Assembly: GCF_001870735.1 (NCBI RefSeq)
Contig: NZ_MORL01000026.1
Coordinates: forward strand, 1-64,000
DNA: 64,000 bases
Direction: 5' to 3'
Source: Arsenicibacter rosenii
Lineage (GTDB): Bacteria; Bacteroidota; Bacteroidia; Cytophagales; Spirosomataceae
The position numbers and the translations under genes are program-made. The notes beneath the pieces are model-generated. The model did no database searches, was not told where the DNA came from, and saw nothing but the letters and a program-made list of their open reading frames with translations. Of the stretch, positions 45,859-53,780 are shown piece by piece (position 1 is the first letter of the stretch; every line of letters begins with the position of its first letter).

Positions 45859-46622
45859 ACGTACTGATTCTGGAAGACGAACCCACGGCCGCCCACCACC
45901 TGACCGCACTCCTGCACGGAATCGACCCGACGATGCAGATCATCCAGGTTATCGACAGCGTGGCCGACGGGCGGCTGATCTGGCCGACCCTGCCTTCGCC
46001 CGACCTGATTGTTTCGGATATTCAGCTCGCCGACGGCCTCAGCTTTTCACTGCTCGAACAGGTTGACGTAGCCTGCCCGATTATTTTTACGACAGCCTAT
46101 GATGAATATGCGATCCGGGCGTTCCGGCTCAACAGCATTGATTACCTGCTCAAACCGATCGATACCGAAGCCCTGGAGCGGGCCCTGCGTAAATACCGGT
46201 CGCTTACCCGGCCTCATACCGATGCCGTGACGCGGCAGCTGCAACAACTGCTGAACGACGGGCATTTCCGGCCACGCACCTACCGCCAGAGCTTTCTGGT
46301 ACCGTTCCGCGACAAGCTCATTCCGGTCAAAACGGCCGACATTGCCTGGTTTTTGATCGAAGGCGGCGTGGTTTCGGCAACCCTGTCCGACAAAACCAGC
46401 TACCCACTCGATACCACCCTCGACGAACTGGATACCCAACTCGATCCGACGCTGTTTTTCCGGGCAAACCGGCAGGTTATCGTCGCACGGACCAGCATTG
46501 CCGAAGCGGAGTACTATTTTAACGGGCGCTTGCTGCTCAAACTCCGGCCGGCGCCGGTTCATCAGGTGCTGATCAGCAAAGAGCGGGTGCCGCTGTTCCG
46601 GAAGTGGATGGAAACCTACTGA
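45855..46622 (+). CDS. LytTR-family response regulator
   Basis: A 255-residue regulator from the ATG at 45855 (MNVLILEDEPTAAHHL), overlapping the kinase stop (ATGA). The receiver domain has the acidic pocket ILEDEP and the phospho-acceptor Asp55 in LIVSDIQLADGL, then TTAYDEYAIRAF and DYLLKPID. The C-terminal LytTR DNA-binding domain spans about 145-250 (QSFLVPFRDKLIPVKTADI, FFRANRQVIVARTSI). LytTR dimers bind direct repeats separated by two helical turns. Exactly such a repeat lies directly after this gene, in front of the Spy-like gene, which is therefore its probable target. Confidence 0.94.
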   Translation: MNVLILEDEPTAAHHLTALLHGIDPTMQIIQVIDSVADGRLIWPTLPSPDLIVSDIQLADGLSFSLLEQVDVACPIIFTTAYDEYAIRAFRLNSIDYLLKPIDTEALERALRKYRSLTRPHTDAVTRQLQQLLNDGHFRPRTYRQSFLVPFRDKLIPVKTADIAWFLIEGGVVSATLSDKTSYPLDTTLDELDTQLDPTLFFRANRQVIVARTSIAEAEYYFNGRLLLKLRPAPVHQVLISKERVPLFRKWMETY

Positions 46623-46625
46623 GCA

Positions 46626-46714
46626 TTGACCACCGGATCTGGCCGGTTGACGACCGGATCCGGCGTTTTCGCCCTTTTTTTTCCGCACCTGTGTCTGTCA
46701 CCGCTATACTTTTA
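46626..46714 (+). promoter_or_regulatory. LytTR operator and promoter for the Spy-like operon
   Basis: Direct repeats TTGACCACCGGATCTGGC (46626-46643) and TTGACGACCGGATCCGGC (46647-46664) match at 16 of 18 positions and are offset 21 bp, the spacing used by LytTR regulators. A -7-like box TACTTTTA lies at 46707-46714, 26 bp before the next start codon. The first repeat begins 3 bases after the stop codon of the regulator gene. Confidence 0.65.
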
Positions 46715-46740
46715 CATCGTGAACAACAGTCTATCATCGC

Positions 46741-47109
46741 ATGAAAAAACAACTGATCATCACCGGACTTTGCCTTGTCCTTGCCGTACCTTCATTCGCG
46801 CAGCAACGTCAGGTTGGTACACCCGATATGCGGGCCAAACGCCAGACCGAACGCATGAACGAGTCGCTCAACCTGACAGAAACCCAGCTCACCAGTGTTT
46901 CGGCCATTAATCTGAAATACGCCCGGGAAATGCAGCCGATTCTTCAGGACGGCGAACGCAACCTGAAAACGGCCCGTCAGGCGCGGGACATCATGCAACG
47001 GAAAGACAAGGAGATGAAAGCCGTGCTCGACGCGGCTCAATATCAGCAATATGAGCAAATGAAAGAGGCGTTGCGGAAAGAAGTTAAAGAGCGTCGGGGC
47101 CGGAAATGA
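46741..47109 (+). CDS. Exported Spy/CpxP-like small helical protein
   Basis: A 122-residue exported protein with a signal peptide ending PSFAQ. The mature part is almost all helix and highly charged, with a LTxxQ-like repeat (LNLTETQLTSVSAINLKY) and a C-terminal QYQQYEQMKEALRKEVKERRG. The build resembles the CpxP/Spy group of periplasmic chaperone-like proteins. It probably responds to envelope stress through the LytS/LytTR system directly upstream. Its stop overlaps the start of the serine hydrolase gene (ATGATG), so the two are co-translated. Confidence 0.78.
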   Translation: MKKQLIITGLCLVLAVPSFAQQRQVGTPDMRAKRQTERMNESLNLTETQLTSVSAINLKYAREMQPILQDGERNLKTARQARDIMQRKDKEMKAVLDAAQYQQYEQMKEALRKEVKERRGRK

Positions 47110-48185
47110 TGCGTCAGTTAACCGTATTCACTCTTTTTGCGGGCCTACTGAGCATGGCCTGCACAACCGGCCTGCCCCCTGCCGGCCCGCAGACCGCCTA
47201 TGACTTTTCGGCCATTGACCGGATCATGCGCGATTCGGTCAGCACGATCTACAACGGCAATGCGGTCATTATGATCACCATTGACGGCAAACCGGCCTAT
47301 GTCCGGTCATACGGTAACCTGACGCCCACCACCCGCCGCCCGATTGCCTCCAACAGCAAGTGGCTGACGGGAGCGGTGCTGCTGAGCCTTGTCGATGACG
47401 GCAAGCTGAGTCTGTCGGATACGGTCGGCCGGTTTCTGCCGGTTTTCTCGCGATATGGCAAGGGCGGCATTACCATCCGGCAGTTGCTGTCGCATACCTC
47501 CGGGTTTCCCGGCAATTCGGAGCAGCGATACGAACTGATCAAATACCGTAACAGTACGCTGGCCGCCATTGCCGATTCCATTGCCATGCGCGTGCCGCTC
47601 AAATACAAACCCGGCAGCACATTTGAATACGGCGGAGTGAGTATGCAGGTAGCCGGCCGCATTGCCGAAGTCGTAACGGGAAAAGCGTGGGAAGCCTTGT
47701 TTCAGGAAAAAATTGCGGGGCCTTGCCAGATGCGCGACACCGACTACGGACAACTGAGCAATCCGGCCCTGGCGGGCAGTGTGCGGTCGACGGCCAGCGA
47801 CTACACCAATTTCCTGATCATGCTCGTCAACGGCGGGATGTTTAACGGTAAACGGGTATTGAGTGAGCCATCGGTGCTGGCGATGCAGCAAAACCAGTCG
47901 GGCAACGTCGTGACCGGCCATTCGCCTTACCCCGACAAACCGCCGTTTAACCCCTATCACAACGAGGTGATCCGCTACGGCATCGGCTGCTGGCGCGATG
48001 TAGTGGCCCCCGGCGACCGGGCCGAAGAGGTCTCGAGCCCTGGTCTGTTTGGCGCCCATCCGTGGATTGTGCCATCAAAAAAACTGACCGGCTACATTTT
48101 CACCTTCCAGCTCAACGCGGGCTACACCCTCAGCCGCGCTACCTCGCTCCGCATCCGCAGTCTGGTGCGGGAGGCGGTGAAGTGA
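47106..48185 (+). CDS. Serine hydrolase, beta-lactamase/DD-peptidase fold lipoprotein
   Basis: A 359-residue class C beta-lactamase-like hydrolase with a lipoprotein-type signal (LLSMAC, Cys19). The active-site SxxK is Ser82-Asn-Ser-Lys85 in RPIASNSKWLTGA. The second motif, usually Tyr-x-Asn, reads EYGGVSMQVAGR, keeping Tyr but with Gly in place of Asn, as in some esterase-type members. LLSHTSGFPGNS is the typical loop. No clear His/Lys-Thr-Gly motif is present. It is probably an envelope esterase or peptidase rather than a true beta-lactamase. Translationally coupled to the Spy-like gene and followed by two terminators. Confidence 0.9.
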   Translation: MMRQLTVFTLFAGLLSMACTTGLPPAGPQTAYDFSAIDRIMRDSVSTIYNGNAVIMITIDGKPAYVRSYGNLTPTTRRPIASNSKWLTGAVLLSLVDDGKLSLSDTVGRFLPVFSRYGKGGITIRQLLSHTSGFPGNSEQRYELIKYRNSTLAAIADSIAMRVPLKYKPGSTFEYGGVSMQVAGRIAEVVTGKAWEALFQEKIAGPCQMRDTDYGQLSNPALAGSVRSTASDYTNFLIMLVNGGMFNGKRVLSEPSVLAMQQNQSGNVVTGHSPYPDKPPFNPYHNEVIRYGIGCWRDVVAPGDRAEEVSSPGLFGAHPWIVPSKKLTGYIFTFQLNAGYTLSRATSLRIRSLVREAVK

Positions 48186-48191
48186 TGCCGC

Positions 48192-48240
48192 AAAAAACAA
48201 CCTTCCCGAAAGTTTAGAACTTTCGGGAAGGTTGTTTTTT
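48192..48240 (+). terminator. Strong terminator after the serine hydrolase
   Basis: A 23-bp perfect stem (48192-48214 with 48218-48240) ending in TTTTTT, starting 6 bases after the stop codon. Confidence 0.92.
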
Positions 48241-48268
48241 GCTCCTGGAAGCTCAGCTCTGAAAGCAA

Positions 48269-48303
48269 ACAACCCCGTTCAGCTATGTCCTGAACGGGGT
48301 TTT
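48269..48303 (+). terminator. Second terminator-like hairpin
   Basis: AACCCCGTTCAG (48271-48282) pairs with CTGAACGGGGTT (48290-48301), followed by TTT. It backs up the terminator 30 bp upstream and isolates the short gene at 48416. Confidence 0.75.
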
Positions 48304-48415
48304 ATGTTTAAATGATTAAATTGCCATGTCGGTTAACTGCTACCAACAGTCAACCGACCCGAAGCCTCGCCGGAGGTTGAGGCTATTTGTTTCACACTCA
48401 AATCATACTACCAAT

Positions 48416-48553
48416 ATGACGAGAGCGAAACTGAGCAAATGGATGAAGCACACATCCAAAAAGCTCGACCAGAATCAGGGGTGGATTAAAACAATCTTAG
48501 CCCTGATCCGTACTGGCTTCTCAATGTTGATAGACTGGTATCGACATTCGTAA
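48416..48553 (+). CDS. Possible 45-residue amphipathic peptide gene
   Basis: A short frame starting MTRAKLSKWMKHTSKKLDQN and ending in a hydrophobic helix (IKTILALIRTGFSMLIDWY). The frame continues upstream to 48326, but the ATG at 48416 gives the more natural peptide. It lies between two transcription terminators (48269-48303 and 48566-48596), so it has its own unit. A basic half plus a membrane-like helix would fit a small membrane or toxin-like peptide; no family is recognised. No strong promoter or ribosome-binding site was identified. Confidence 0.4.
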   Translation: MTRAKLSKWMKHTSKKLDQNQGWIKTILALIRTGFSMLIDWYRHS

Positions 48554-48565
48554 GCTAGTTTCCTG

Positions 48566-48596
48566 ACGCTCCACCCTACCAAGGTGGGGCGTTTTT
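48566..48596 (+). terminator. Terminator after the short peptide gene
   Basis: ACGCTCCACC (48566-48575) pairs with GGTGGGGCGT (48583-48592) with one wobble pair, followed by TTTTT (48592-48596). Confidence 0.8.
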
Positions 48597-48704
48597 AATT
48601 ACTACTCAACAAATATAAAATGCTTTCAACGCTATTCAAACGCTTACAAATGCAATCACAGGAAATATTTATCAATAAGACTTTCCCGGTCCATCAGGAA
48701 CACC

Positions 48705-49292
48705 CTATTTCCCCGAAATCCGTTTACGAATCCGGCTCAGCGACGGCCCCTGAATGTCGAGGTACGACGCGATGTGGTAGAGCGGAATCATGCTGAAAAT
48801 GTCCGGATGGGCTTCCACTAAGTTCAGATACCGCTGCTCGGGTGTTTTAAACAAGGTATCTTCCGTCCGGTTCATGATGGTAGCAAACCCCTGCTCGGCC
48901 ACCAGCCGCCCGAAACGTTCCCACTGGTGTGAGGTCTGATAAAGCAACTGCAGATGATCGTAATGGATATACAGAATCGTTGATCCGACCATCGACTCGG
49001 TGTAGTAGTTGCACGGCGACTGCTCCATGAAGCTCTTGTAGGCCACAATCACCTGATTCTTCCCGAAAAAAAACACATTCCGCTCTTCGCCCGTCGCATC
49101 GTTGACGTAATAGGTCCGGAACAGGCCGTCGAAAATAAAGCCGAGGTGCTTGCAAACGTTTTTATATTCGTTGTAAAATTCTCCTTTTTTGTAGGTTCTG
49201 GGCTGCCAGTAAGGCGCCGATAAGGCAAAGTGCTCGGCATCAATGCCGGCAAACTGGTGTAATACCTGTTCAAGAATAGCGAGTTGCGTCAT
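48705..49292 (-). CDS. Crp/Fnr-like transcriptional regulator
   Basis: A 195-residue regulator from the ATG at 49292 (MTQLAILEQVLHQFAGID). N-terminal cNMP-binding-like barrel (RTYKKGEFYNEYKNVCKHLGFI, in parts) and C-terminal region EQRYLNLVEAHPDIFSMIPL with the recognition part HIASYLDIQGPSLSRIRKRI. Cyclic-nucleotide contact residues are not conserved, so the effector is unknown. It is divergent from a second Crp-like gene at 49354, with only 61 bp between start codons. The two must share regulatory DNA and may cross-regulate. Confidence 0.88.
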   Translation of the reverse strand: MTQLAILEQVLHQFAGIDAEHFALSAPYWQPRTYKKGEFYNEYKNVCKHLGFIFDGLFRTYYVNDATGEERNVFFFGKNQVIVAYKSFMEQSPCNYYTESMVGSTILYIHYDHLQLLYQTSHQWERFGRLVAEQGFATIMNRTEDTLFKTPEQRYLNLVEAHPDIFSMIPLYHIASYLDIQGPSLSRIRKRISGK

Positions 49293-49353
49293 GGCTTGGT
49301 CGGAATGGCCGTGTTCGGCAAGCAAAAATACACGAATCTCCGGGGTTAAAAAG

Positions 49354-49917
49354 ATGACAATTATTGAGGCCATTACCGCTGTATGCCCCCTCCGGCCCGA
49401 AAGCCGTCAGGCGCTGACAGACGTGCTGCGTACGAACACCTACCGCAAACATACCGAACTGCTGACAATGGGACAGGTCGCACACTCCATGTATTTTATC
49501 CGCAAAGGGCTGGCGCGGGTATACTACTACTACAAGGAAATGGACGTGACAGACTATTTTGCCATCGACGGGCAGTTTGTCGGAGCCGTGCCGAGCGCCT
49601 TTACGCGACAACCCACCCGCAAAGCCATTCAGCTGATCGAGAATTCGGAGGTCGACAGCTTTTCGCTGGCAGACGTTGAAGCCTGTTGTGCGGCGCACCA
49701 TGACCTCGAACGGGCTGTCCGCAAAATGGCCTTTTTCGCCCTGATTCAGGAACAGGAACGGATCGAAAGCCTCCGGTTTCACTCGGCGGCCGAACGCTAT
49801 GCCGAACTTGAAAAACAGTATCCCGGTATCAGCAACCGTTGCCCGCTCAAATACATTGCTTCGTATCTGGGCACTACCCAGGTCAGCCTCAGCCGTATCC
49901 GCGCAGGCGTCCAATAA
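49354..49917 (+). CDS. Crp/Fnr-like transcriptional regulator
   Basis: A 187-residue regulator from the ATG at 49354 (MTIIEAITAVCPLRPESRQAL). The barrel contains RKHTELLTMGQVAHSMYFIRKG and ends in VEACCAAHHDLERAVRKM. The DNA-binding segment is LKYIASYLGTTQVSLSRIRAG. It is divergent from another Crp-like gene and 69 bp upstream of an FAD monooxygenase in the same direction, which is the likely target. This layout (regulator plus FAD monooxygenase) is common in Bacteroidota. Effector unknown. Confidence 0.9.
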   Translation: MTIIEAITAVCPLRPESRQALTDVLRTNTYRKHTELLTMGQVAHSMYFIRKGLARVYYYYKEMDVTDYFAIDGQFVGAVPSAFTRQPTRKAIQLIENSEVDSFSLADVEACCAAHHDLERAVRKMAFFALIQEQERIESLRFHSAAERYAELEKQYPGISNRCPLKYIASYLGTTQVSLSRIRAGVQ

Positions 49918-49986
49918 TTTAACGTATGTAAAAAAAGAACCCGCGGGCGTTCAGGACCTTTGTGGCCTTATCTCACAAACGATACA

Positions 49987-51123
49987 ATGAACGTAGCGAT
50001 TACAGGCGGAGGCATTGCGGGGCTGACCACAGCCATTGCGCTCCGGAAAGCAGGGGTCTCCTGCACTATTTACGAAGCCGCTCCCGATATCAGGCCGGTG
50101 GGCGCAGGTATTGCCCTGGCGGCCAACGCCATGCAGGCATTCGCGCGGCTTGGCATTCAGGACGCCATTATGCGTAAGGGGCGCTTACTCAATGCCTTCA
50201 CCATCAAAGAGCCATCGGGCCGGGTCGTGACCAAAACCGACAGCGTGGCTATGTCGCAGCGGTTCGGGGCCGACAATTTCACCATCCACCGTGCCGACCT
50301 GCACCAGACCCTGCTTTCGTTCATCGATCCGGCCTGTATCCGGACCAACAAACGCTGCCTGGATATTACTCAAACGCCCGGCCGCGTAACGCTCCACTTC
50401 AGCGACGGCACGTCGGCCGAAGCCGATTACCTGCTGGCCTGCGATGGGATCCGGTCGCCGGTCCGGCAAAAGCTGCTGCCCGACCGCCCGCTGCGGTATG
50501 CGGGCTATACCTGCTGGCGGGCGGTCGTTGATATGCCCGGCCTGACCCTGACCGAAGCAACGGAAACGTGGGGAACCGAAGGCCGGTTCGGGGTGGTGCC
50601 GCTGACAAATAATCAGGTTTACTGGTTTGCCTGCATCAACACTACGCCCCAAAACGAAGCTTATAAACGCTACACGCCAGATGACCTGCTCTGGCATTTC
50701 GGTTCGTTTCACGACCCCATTCCGGCCCTGCTGGAACAGACCCGCCCCGACCAGCTGATCTGGTCCGACATCAACGATCTGACGCCGATTGACCGGTACG
50801 CATTCGGCAACATCCTGCTCCTCGGCGATGCCGCCCATGCCACAACGCCTAACATGGGGCAGGGCGCGTGTCAGGCCATTGAAGATGCGGTGGTGCTGGC
50901 CCAGGAATGGTACAAACACCTGACTGTTGAAGCGGCCTTTCAGGCGTTTGAAAAGCGGCGGCTTTCGCGGACCCACGCCATCGTAAACCGGTCGCGGCAG
51001 GTCGGGAAAATCGCTCAGCTCAGCAGCCCGATGCTGGCCGCCATCCGTAATTTTGTTTTCCGGCAAATTCCCGCGTCGGTCAGTACCAAACAACTGGAGT
51101 CGGTCCTGACGGTTGACTTTTAG
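49987..51123 (+). CDS. FAD-dependent monooxygenase (TetX/PHBH-like)
   Basis: A 378-residue class A flavoprotein monooxygenase from the ATG at 49987. It has the dinucleotide-binding motif AITGGGIAGLTTAIALRKAG, the DG motif LLACDGIRSPVRQKLL and the FAD ribityl-binding GD motif NILLLGDAAHATTPNMGQGA. It would hydroxylate an aromatic or polycyclic substrate with NAD(P)H and O2; TetX-like drug inactivation is one possibility, but the substrate is not readable. A -7-like GACCTTTG lies at 49955-49962, about 25 bp upstream of the start. The neighbouring Crp-like regulator may control it. Confidence 0.93.
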   Translation: MNVAITGGGIAGLTTAIALRKAGVSCTIYEAAPDIRPVGAGIALAANAMQAFARLGIQDAIMRKGRLLNAFTIKEPSGRVVTKTDSVAMSQRFGADNFTIHRADLHQTLLSFIDPACIRTNKRCLDITQTPGRVTLHFSDGTSAEADYLLACDGIRSPVRQKLLPDRPLRYAGYTCWRAVVDMPGLTLTEATETWGTEGRFGVVPLTNNQVYWFACINTTPQNEAYKRYTPDDLLWHFGSFHDPIPALLEQTRPDQLIWSDINDLTPIDRYAFGNILLLGDAAHATTPNMGQGACQAIEDAVVLAQEWYKHLTVEAAFQAFEKRRLSRTHAIVNRSRQVGKIAQLSSPMLAAIRNFVFRQIPASVSTKQLESVLTVDF

Positions 51124-51124
51124 C

Positions 51125-52219
51125 TTATCTGGTCATGGCAAGCCCCACAAACGAGTCGGCCGTACCGTAGTAGAGGAACCATTTACCTTTGAAATAAACC
51201 AGTCCTTCGGCAAAGGTGGTTCCGGACTTATACTGGCCCGCTACCTCGTGTGGCAGCGTTGGTTTGAGAAACGAATTGTCGGAGCGGCCAATCAGCTTTT
51301 CGGGATTGGCCGGATCGAAAATCATCTGCCCGACCGAATACGTCCCTTTTGCCAGATTCGGGTCGGCATTCTGATTGGTCGCGTTCCGGCCATTGTAGAG
51401 CAATACAATGCCTTTTTCAGTGATGACGGCCGGTGGCCCGCACTCGGTCAGGCTGCTGTCGAACTTACCGGGACGGGGCCGCGCTACGGCCAGCAGATCG
51501 CCTTTGTCGTTCAGAAGCGGATACCAGTCGTACAGGTTTTCCGACCACGCCAGATTAACGAGGTGTTCACCCCAGTACATCCAGTATTTGCCGTTGATCC
51601 TGGCCACAACGGGCTTGTTTTTCACCATTTTCGTCACGATAGACCCTGATTTGCTGGGTACGTTCAGGAACTTCTGATTATGGGCTTTGGCAAAGGCCGG
51701 CCCTTTTTTCTCCCAGTGAATCAGGTCTTTCGAAAAGGCAATCGACAAGCGGGGCGTTTTGTAATTCCATGAGGTATAGGCGACTACATACGTCCCGTCT
51801 TCGGTTTCGACCAGTCGCGGGTCTTCGCAGCCGCCCGGACTGTCATACTGGTTAAACGCATCGTTGTCGGGATACAAAACCGGCGTCGGGTATTTTTTGA
51901 AGTGGATACCGTCTTCACTTTCGGCCAGCCCCAGACGGGAGGTACGGCCCCCGAGGTGAGCCGCCGGGTTGTCTTCGCAGCGATACAGCAAATACACTTT
52001 ATTGTTCCGTACAATAGCCGCCGGGTTAAAGACATCGGCTTTCTGCCAGCGTACTTCCTGCTTTTTAACAGGACACAAAAACGTGTAGCTGGAATCGGCA
52101 CGGACGATGGGATTCTGGTCGGGCTTGTAGAAGCTATCGACATTCAGGTTCAGAGGGCGTTGCGGCGCGCAGCTCACCATCAGCGCTCCGACACAAAGGG
52201 AAAGGAGGTTACGATACAT
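51125..52219 (-). CDS. GH130-family glycosidase/phosphorylase, lipoprotein
   Basis: A 364-residue lipoprotein (lipobox ALMVSC, Cys17) with a five-bladed propeller of the GH130 type. The sequence PGGCEDPRLVETEDGTYVVAY contains the EDPR signature, in parts GGCEDPRLV; other blades are VFNPAAIVRNNKVYLLYRCE-like (FNPAAIVRNNKVYLLYR) and ECGPPAVITEKGIVLLYNG. GH130 enzymes act on beta-mannosides, as phosphorylases or hydrolases. The gene lies 4 bp downstream of a GH5 gene on the same strand, so a small beta-mannan or mannoside utilisation operon is likely. Whether it is phosphorolytic or hydrolytic cannot be decided here. Confidence 0.9.
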   Translation of the reverse strand: MYRNLLSLCVGALMVSCAPQRPLNLNVDSFYKPDQNPIVRADSSYTFLCPVKKQEVRWQKADVFNPAAIVRNNKVYLLYRCEDNPAAHLGGRTSRLGLAESEDGIHFKKYPTPVLYPDNDAFNQYDSPGGCEDPRLVETEDGTYVVAYTSWNYKTPRLSIAFSKDLIHWEKKGPAFAKAHNQKFLNVPSKSGSIVTKMVKNKPVVARINGKYWMYWGEHLVNLAWSENLYDWYPLLNDKGDLLAVARPRPGKFDSSLTECGPPAVITEKGIVLLYNGRNATNQNADPNLAKGTYSVGQMIFDPANPEKLIGRSDNSFLKPTLPHEVAGQYKSGTTFAEGLVYFKGKWFLYYGTADSFVGLAMTR

Positions 52220-52223
52220 TAAC

Positions 52224-53366
52224 TCAGGCTTTTATCAGGAGATTCAACAATTTACGGTCGAGTTTATAGCCGTGCCAGTCTTCATAGGCCACATCGGCCC
52301 GCTTTGAGTTCAGAATGCCAAAATCACCGATGAACTCCCAGAGCGCAAAGCCGATGCCGTTGGCCGACAGAATATCCAGCACATCGCCGAACCACGCCAG
52401 AAAAACATCGTGCGGTGTTTTGTTCCAGCAGCCACACTCGCCGCAATGCACGCCAACGCCCTGTTTCACAAGGTTGATCCACGGCTGATAAAACGTTTCG
52501 AGCATCTGACGGCTCAGGTACTGGTTACCGACCTGCCCCGGCCATTTTGGTTCGGGCTGCTGGTCGGGGTCTTTCACCGCCCATGGTGCTTTATAGTGGG
52601 AAATAATACCTGGCGTATAGCCGCGGCAACTTTGGGCAATGTCGAGATCGGTTAGCTCGGGAATCACGGTGGAGCCTCCGCTGTTTCCGTCGGCGATGAT
52701 CAGGTGTTTTTTGTTTTCGCGCCGGATTACGTCGGACGCAGCTATGGCCACGCGCCGGTAGTCGACGCCGGGCACCGGCCCGCTTTTGGAATGTTGATCG
52801 TTCATATCGGCCCGCATACTGGGTTCATTCAGCAGGTCGAAGCTGATTTTTTTGGCTGATACGTTTTTGTAGCGCTTTGCCCACATGTTCCAGTGGAAGC
52901 AGAATGCATCGACCGCCGCCTGATCGGTCCAGAGATTATAGGGCTCGTTAAAGCCGGCGTTGATGCAATAACCAGGGGCACGGTGCAGGTTCAGGCTGAC
53001 GTGGAGGTTGTGTTTATGGGCCAGATGTACCAGTTGGTCGATACGGTCAACGGCCCGTTCATCTATCTGATAGACCTCATCCGGTTTGATGGGCCGGCTG
53101 CGGTCAAACGTCAGGTAGTAGGGATAGGCCATCGGGAGCCGGACAAAATCAAAGCCCCAGTCCTGCATCCATTTCAGGTGATCTTCGGTTGTTGCCGGCC
53201 GGCTACGGGCCGGATCGGGTGAAAAGAAGTCGAGTAAATTAAAGCCTTTCCATTTCGGCAGTTTGTTCTGCGGCTTGGCTTCAGGGCCTGCGAGCGCTAC
53301 CGGTCCCGTCGCCCCTACCGTTGCTGCCACCACAGCGGCCTGCTGAATAAACGTTCGTCGTTGCAT
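52224..53366 (-). CDS. GH5-family glycoside hydrolase
   Basis: A 380-residue (beta/alpha)8 glycoside hydrolase with an RR-containing signal (MQRRTFIQQAAVVAATVGAT). Family features: GFNLLDFF, FDFVRLPMAYPYYL, HVSLNLHRAPGYC, the acid/base Glu in FDLLNEPSMR and the nucleophile Glu in GVGVHCGECGCWNK, followed by GIGFALWEFIGDFG. It probably cleaves beta-1,4-mannan or related glycans, since it is in tandem with a GH130 gene only 4 bp downstream. Substrate specificity is inferred from that pairing. The upstream region carries low-complexity repeats rather than an obvious promoter. Confidence 0.92.
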   Translation of the reverse strand: MQRRTFIQQAAVVAATVGATGPVALAGPEAKPQNKLPKWKGFNLLDFFSPDPARSRPATTEDHLKWMQDWGFDFVRLPMAYPYYLTFDRSRPIKPDEVYQIDERAVDRIDQLVHLAHKHNLHVSLNLHRAPGYCINAGFNEPYNLWTDQAAVDAFCFHWNMWAKRYKNVSAKKISFDLLNEPSMRADMNDQHSKSGPVPGVDYRRVAIAASDVIRRENKKHLIIADGNSGGSTVIPELTDLDIAQSCRGYTPGIISHYKAPWAVKDPDQQPEPKWPGQVGNQYLSRQMLETFYQPWINLVKQGVGVHCGECGCWNKTPHDVFLAWFGDVLDILSANGIGFALWEFIGDFGILNSKRADVAYEDWHGYKLDRKLLNLLIKA

Positions 53367-53405
53367 GTTAAAAAGAGAACAACCCCTCCCTTATCTACTC
53401 AGTGG

Positions 53406-53547
53406 CTAAAGAGCGAAAGAGCGGCTGCGTTGCAGCAAAGAGCGAAAGAGCGAAAGCGTGCTGACGCAGCCCTCTTGCCAAACAGCGGCTTTCACTTCTA
53501 TCCCTTTATCGCTCTTTCACTCTCTCACTCTTTCACTCTCTCACTCT
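53406..53547. repeat. Low-complexity inverted repeat
   Basis: Repeats of GAGCGAAA (53406-53456) face repeats of CTCTTTCACTCT/CACTC (53510-53547), giving a long imperfect hairpin. It is part of a gene-free stretch (53367-53780) that also holds the GTCCG operator pair and a hairpin repeat. Confidence 0.6.
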
Positions 53548-53555
53548 TTAAAACA

Positions 53556-53660
53556 CGTCCGCAAATGAACGGACGGTGTCCGATGGCGGACAAAAAACGC
53601 TGACACACTCAACATAAATCCTTATTATCAGACACTTACCAATCCGGTACAGGATTTGAC
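53556..53660 (+). promoter_or_regulatory. GTCCG-type operator pair and promoter-like element before the permease pair
   Basis: First palindrome GTCCGCAAATGAACGGAC (starting 53557), second palindrome GTCCGATGGCGGAC (53578-53591), 21 bp apart. Fifty-three bases later lies CGGTAC-AGGAT-TTGAC (53645-53660), which resembles the AGGATTTG element at 58833. It precedes the permease gene at 53781 by about 120 bp, similar in layout to the permease at 9025. Confidence 0.55.
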
Positions 53661-53687
53661 GGGATTATGCAGTGGTAGTATATAGAA

Positions 53688-53722
53688 TAGTGGTGGCACG
53701 ACTTAGAGTCGTGCCACCACTA
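53688..53722. repeat. Hairpin repeat shared with 44154-44201
   Basis: A perfect 16-bp stem TAGTGGTGGCACGACT (53688-53703) with loop TAG and complement (53707-53722), about 60 bp before the permease start. Nearly the same stem closes the lipoprotein gene at 44154. A dispersed palindrome rather than a gene-specific site. Confidence 0.6.
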
Positions 53723-53780
53723 CCAGCAACAACCAGCAACCCGGCAACAACAAATAACTCAGTAACCCCAAAACTTCACC

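Noticed and set aside
53688..53722. TGGCACGAC sequence before the permease as a sigma-54 -24 box
   Set aside because: It is one arm of a perfect palindrome and is not followed by a TTGC element at the right distance.
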